Shown here piece after piece: positions 59,103 to 64,000 of a DNA stretch of 64,000 nt (the first letter of the stretch is position 1; each line of letters opens with the position of its first letter). The position numbers and the translations under genes are program-made. The stretch spans positions 9,530,013 to 9,594,012 of the forward strand of contig NC_023749.2 in NCBI RefSeq assembly GCF_000499845.2. Direction: 5' to 3'. Source of the stretch: Phaseolus vulgaris. Lineage: Eukaryota > Streptophyta > Magnoliopsida > Fabales > Fabaceae. Below the pieces are notes generated by a model. It did no database searches. It worked only from the letters and a program-made list of their open reading frames with translations, and was not told where the DNA came from.

Positions 59103-62100
59103 GAGTGAGAATGAATAAGTAAAAAAATATATTAGTATATCCTAACAGGGGTTGAGTTCACAAAAAGAATAAGATTGACTCTGTGTAATCAGGTAGATGG
59201 CAGTTGGACAATAAAAAAATATACAAACATTATTGAAGCCTTAAAATCATATGATTTGAGTGACATAACAAAAAATAATTTTCAAAATAGATAGAAGAGT
59301 CTTGTGGATAAATAATATACAATCTTTTATTTGTTTAATGATTTAAGTGAATTTTGCATGGATCTAATGGATACACTATGTAACAAGGCAAATAAAATAA
59401 ATACTAGAATCTCAAATATTAGGAGCAAAATCTTTCAGTTTCAAAAATCTTGTAATAGCTTAACTATATTAGTGAGATGTGATTGTAAGTGTTGTGAGAG
59501 ATGTGTTGTTCTGATTAAAGTAGAGTTACAAGATTTAAATACGAAAAATTGCAAGTAATTTTACTATTGATGATAAACTTAAATTTAAGTTTTTTTAATG
59601 AGAAAATTATGTTTAAATTTTATTTATTTTAGAAAAAAAAACGATGTTTAAGTATTGTAGTTGATTTTTTTAATATATAAATAAGAAAATTATTCCAAAT
59701 GTCTTTTAGTCTAGGTGGATGGAAATTAATTATCTTTAAATGAGCTCATTTTGACCTGTTTCGAATTAATTACTATCCAAATGAGTATCTTCACGCATTG
59801 AAAGAATCTAAGTATATTAAATTATATACATTATTTATTTTTAATACAACGATGATTAAAAATGGTTAAAATACAAAACCTACCAATTTGAACGTGATAT
59901 TGCATGCCTAACTAACAAAATGGTGATTTTTAGCCACGATGATTTTATTTTATTTTTTTTATATATAAATAGATTATTTTATGATGATCAATTTATTTTG
60001 ACTTACGAAATTAAATAAATATATTAATTTATTTCCTTTTCTACAAAATTAACGTCTACAACTAGTTTTAGGCAAATAATTAATTACTTTTAATATATTA
60101 TCTTCTTATTTAACTAGTTATCTATTTGAAGATTTTACCAAAACAATTTGAGGATTTCTTTTACTTATACAAATTTAAATTTATTCATTAATGATATCCA
60201 TATAAAGAATGGAGAGAGATAATTTAAATAATGCAACATCAAATATATAGATATCTTTCAACTAAATTAAGCTGTTTTAAAAATGTATTGTGGAAAATTT
60301 ATTTCAGGTTATATATACACAAAGTATTATATTAATATAAAATAAAATTATTTAATATTTTAACTATATAAAATAAAATCGACATAATATATACTTTTAA
60401 AATATACTAAAATATAAATTGTTGTATATGTTCCATTTTAACAAACTTTTACATAAATACTTATGATAATATGAAAATTTTATTTTATAGTTAATTAAAA
60501 AAAATGTATATAATTAGTTATACCGTAACATTTGAAATAAATTACACAAATTTTTATTATTAAAAATTTTAATTTAAAAATTATATATAAATTGTGATTG
60601 TGGATGACATTATGTCTCTGGATGAAAGCATGTGAACTCCCATTTGAGGTCATCATTGAAATGTGTGAGTCAATGAAAGAGTGGAAGGTGTGTTTCGATT
60701 GAGGAAAAAATTTGAAAAAGTAGTTTTGGAGTGATTTGAAAGAAAAGTGAAGTTATTTGGATTTAGATATGTTAGATTAGATTTGTGAAAAAAGTTTATT
60801 GAATTTTATGACTGATGTGATGATTATGTAGAATTTTTTTTTTTTAAAGGTGTAAAATATAAATTTACAAATTTACCCTTAACTTTAAAAATATATAAAT
60901 AATAAAAAAGGAAAATATAATTTATATATATTTTTTATATTTAAGAATAATATTATTATATAAATAACTATATTTATTTTTATTTTTTATTTTTATTATT
61001 TATTATTTATTTTATTAATAATATTATTATATATGTTTATACAAATAAAATTAAGGATAATTTTAACTTTTAAAAGGTATTAAGTAAATTTTTAATAATT
61101 ATAAAATATATATTTAATATAATATATATTTTAACTTGATAGATATAATAAATTTTAAAAATTATAAAATAATATATATATAATAATTTATTTATATTAT
61201 TATAAATTAATTTTAACTAAATAAAAAATAAAAAATAAAAAATAAAAAATAATTAATAATTTTAATTTTATTATTATTACTATTATTTAATTTTATTTAT
61301 TCTTTATAATTATTTTAATTATTTATAATATTTTTTATTTCATAAATTTCTTGTTTATTATAATTATTATTTTATATTTACTTATAATTTTAATTATTTT
61401 AATAATAATAATATTTTTTTTATATTAAATAAATGCAATTAATTATATTTATTTTATTATAATATAAATATTAATAATTAATAATATAAAAATATAAACA
61501 TATATATAATAAAATATATATTCATACAATTATAAATATATATTTTATTATACATAGCTATGCAAGAAAATCTTTGCATTATATGAAGGAAAAACGTTAA
61601 AAGTATTTTGCCTTATTTTCAGATTTTAAATAATTTTTTATTCATTGAATTTTGTGTATTTTTCTATATTCTTCACTCACAAAAATCTTTCATGAAAAAC
61701 AAACATAGCAGTAAGGTTAAGGAAGCTAGTAAGGTAAAGGAAACTGACTCATAAAATACCATGTGAATTACACTCAACTGACTCTGATCTTCTCTTTATG
61801 AATAATTTATTAACAATGTTAATTAGTAGGATAAATATACTAGAAGTTACATATATATTAATTCATTTATTAGAAGTTACATTTATCTAACACATGAAGT
61901 ATAAATAAAATATAAGAAAGAATGTTGACAAGACTGAATCTGCCATGGACTAAGAAAAGAAACACTTGATTAATAGGATAAATAGTTTTATCTTAAAACA
62001 TATCCTTTCAGAATTTAATTTACTGCTAATAATTTAATAGAAATAAATGCATAATAACTCTTAACTACTCTCTTCACTGAATGAAGTGATTGATGAAGAA

Positions 62101-62577
62101 GTGAGTTCTCTGGTGTTGACAATGGAGAGGAAATTGCAGACCAGATTTTACAAGTGTGGCTGGAGCTTTGGATTCTTGTGAAATGGAAGTTGGATAAATG
62201 ACACAACTCACTCACCTTCTCTCCACCAAACACTATTATTGCTCTTAACTACTGTTGTGCTGTAAAATTTCACCCTCTTCAATTCTTTTTCCCACCACTT
62301 TTCTCACACCATCATCATCTTTCTTCCACTTCTTCAAAAACACACACACACTTCAACATAAACAACATTAAAAAAATCCCAGTTAATGATACTCACGTTC
62401 CACATTGTTGGGGACACTTTTTCTTGGATCCAACTCCAAAAAGACAACAACTTGGCTATCAAAACCAAACATTTTCTTTAATTTTGGTTAAGGGCCACTC
62501 TCTTCTCTTCCATTTTTTATCTTCCAAGAAAAAAGAGTTTTTTTTTTTTTTCCTTTTTTTCCTTTCAAGTGCGAGCC
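59103..62577. other. Very AT-rich gene-free region and RopGAP promoter/leader
   Basis: 59100-60600 has no supported gene; the frame at 59331-59558 is not recognised. 60830-61560 is almost entirely A/T with long runs of aaataaaa and tatata words, including an (AAAAAT)n run at 61222-61250. 62230-62577 is pyrimidine-rich with a (CA)n run near 62340 and a poly-T tract, typical of a plant promoter and 5' leader before the RopGAP start. Confidence 0.5.
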
Positions 62578-64000
62578 ATGACCGAGGTGCTTCATTTCTC
62601 TTCTTCTTCGTCGCCAACCGCTTCTTCCTCTGACGGCATTCTGATTGTCTCCGCCGAGCAAGAACCGGCGCCACCCTCATCTGCGGTGGCGGAGGGGTTT
62701 GCTACGGTCACCGACTGTGACGCGCGCGGGGTCACAGACAGGACGCAACAGGAGCTGTCGCTGCTGGCCATTCTTGTGACCCTTTTGAGGAAATCTTTGA
62801 TTGCTTGCAAGAGTGAGGGGAGAGGTGAACTCTGCGCCATGGAGATTGGCTGGCCCACTAACGTGCGCCACGTTGCGCATGTCACCTTCGACAGGTTCAA
62901 TGGCTTCTTGGGCTTGCCACGTGAGTTCGAACCAGAAGTCTCCACAAGGTCTCCCAGTGCTAGGTACGTGCTGGCCACGCTGTTCCTTTTTTAATTTATC
63001 TTATGTCATAATGTTACATGTTGCTTATCATATACTCTCTCCCTCCCCCAATTTCAGCAGATTTAGGCTCATAAAAAAATTATTTTTTCTGATATCTGTC
63101 TTTCAAAAAGTAATGCTTTTATGGAAAAAGTGAAACCATTTTAGTGAAATTATTTCAGAAGTGACATATATTTATGGTAATAAGCTCTTGTTATACACAT
63201 GAGCCTAACTCTTCTGCAAGGATTCTGATACTCAAGTCAATGACTGTAGAATGTGAGTGAATTGTTAAAATTGGAGATATATGATTCTTAAGTCAATCAT
63301 TATAGAATAGGAGAAAATTGTTAAATTTAGAGAGATATGATTCTGACAGTTAAGCAATGTTTACGGAAAGTGAGTTGAATGTTAAAATTAGAGAAAAATA
63401 CCTTAATAGGTCTCTTTTGGCCTATTTCTACTGTTCCTGATTCAGTTATTTTGGTGTTTCTTACTTGGGGTGGTGTTGGAACTCTAAGAATCGCTGCCTC
63501 TGAAAGATTTTTGGGCTATGATCCAGTGATTTGTGGTTATGATGATGAGGTTCATCCTCTATTGGAAAGTTCTCCATATATGAATCCTTCAAAGAGGGGT
63601 CTACAACACTATTCAATAATGTTTTTGAATCACTTTTAAAGGATTTAAGTTGTGGATTGCGTGTTTTATTATGGATTATTTCTGCCTGTTACTTGCACGT
63701 GATATATTATATGACACAATGTGTAAAAAGTTTGCTTTAGAAAATTTGTATGATATTTGTTTGAATAAATATGTTACTTGTCTCTATCATGATTTATGAT
63801 GGAAATAACTAATATGTTGTTGGTTTTTGGTGTATTTGCTTTCATTTTCGTGCAGTGCAACTGTTTTTGGAGTTTCAACAGAATCCATGCAGTTATCATA
63901 TGACACCAGAGGGAACAGTGTTCCAACCATACTTTTACTAATGCAAAGGCACTTGTATGCTCTCGGAGGGTTGCAGGTTCATCACCTAGATCTTTCTCAG
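62578..64000 (+). CDS. Rho GTPase-activating protein with CRIB domain (RopGAP), 5' part only
   Basis: Two exons are inside the window, 62578-62963 and 63856-63976 (GT-AG, in frame), giving the first 169 residues; the gene continues past the right edge. After a Ser-rich start and an ELSLLAILVTLLRKSL helix, the CRIB motif MEIGWPTNVRHVAHVTFDRF lies at 88-107, followed by NGFLGLPREFEPEV. Exon 2 encodes SATVFGVSTESMQLSYDTRG and TILLLMQRHLYALGGLQ, the start of the RhoGAP domain, whose catalytic Arg lies beyond the window. Plant RopGAPs use CRIB and GAP domains to switch off ROP GTPases at the plasma membrane. The first intron is 892 bases. ATG 62578 is the first in-frame ATG. Confidence 0.95.

Noticed and set aside
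60830..61560. Extreme AT-rich tract as a possible organellar insertion or scaffold attachment region
   Set aside because: No organellar genes are present and attachment-region calls cannot be supported from composition alone.
62459..62978. Minus-strand frames of 67-128 codons opposite the RopGAP first exon
   Set aside because: Antisense shadows of a GC-rich real exon; the plus-strand frame carries the conserved CRIB motif and proper splice sites.

Overview
The window is nuclear DNA from a eudicot plant, most likely a papilionoid legume. The evidence is: genes split by GT-AG introns, AT-rich intergenic DNA, plant-specific families (plastid ferredoxin with transit peptide, CRIB-type RopGAP, GH17 glucanase with a C-terminal hydrophobic tail), and dense plant transposon remnants. 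Small retroelements with the legume-style LTR start TGTTGGAGATCCCACATCG-like and an initiator-Met-tRNA primer site point to a legume. The species is not determined.

Six host genes are supported. From left to right they are: a non-green-type ferredoxin (1657-2124, +), a GH17 beta-1,3-glucanase (16023-17660, +, 3 exons), a histone-fold DNA polymerase epsilon subunit (23211-24895, +, 3 exons), an hnRNP-Q/LIF2-like protein with three RRMs (26864-31175, -, 8 exons), a Sec23/Sec24-like protein (33508-43105, -, 14 exons), and the 5' part of a CRIB-RhoGAP running off the right edge (62578-, +). All exon models were built by hand. Each junction is GT-AG and the frame stays open, so lengths of 391, 151, 511 and 745 residues follow for the four complete spliced genes. 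The order ferredoxin, GH17, histone-fold subunit, Sec23-like recalls the Arabidopsis At2g27510-At2g27460 block, which I cite from memory.

The rest is mostly transposon debris. 3.6-12 kb holds a SINE/LINE-tail insertion with perfect target duplications, a decayed MULE, a GRF zinc-finger pseudogene and a decayed L1-type LINE. A second SINE/LINE-tail insertion lies at 19.4 kb. Two TRIM-like mini-retroelements and a 1.2-kb-spaced direct repeat sit in Sec23-like introns. 44.5-47.7 kb is a foldback-like element with about 0.75-kb terminal inverted repeats, one arm split by an LTR remnant. 48.3-59.1 kb is a decayed hAT/BED element whose transposase is interrupted by a 6.1-kb Ty3/gypsy-type element that has lost reverse transcriptase and integrase. 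Its 3' LTR end plus about 20 bp of host flank has been amplified in tandem. 59.1-62.5 kb is very AT-rich and gene-free.

The host genes are unrelated in pathway (plastid redox, wall glucan turnover, replication, RNA binding, vesicle trafficking, Rop signalling). I see no gene cluster acting as one system. The most unusual structures are the chimeric LTR/host tandem array, the covarying 3' stem-loop shared by the two SINE-like insertions, the palindrome cluster in the defective retroelement, and the nested hAT/gypsy locus.
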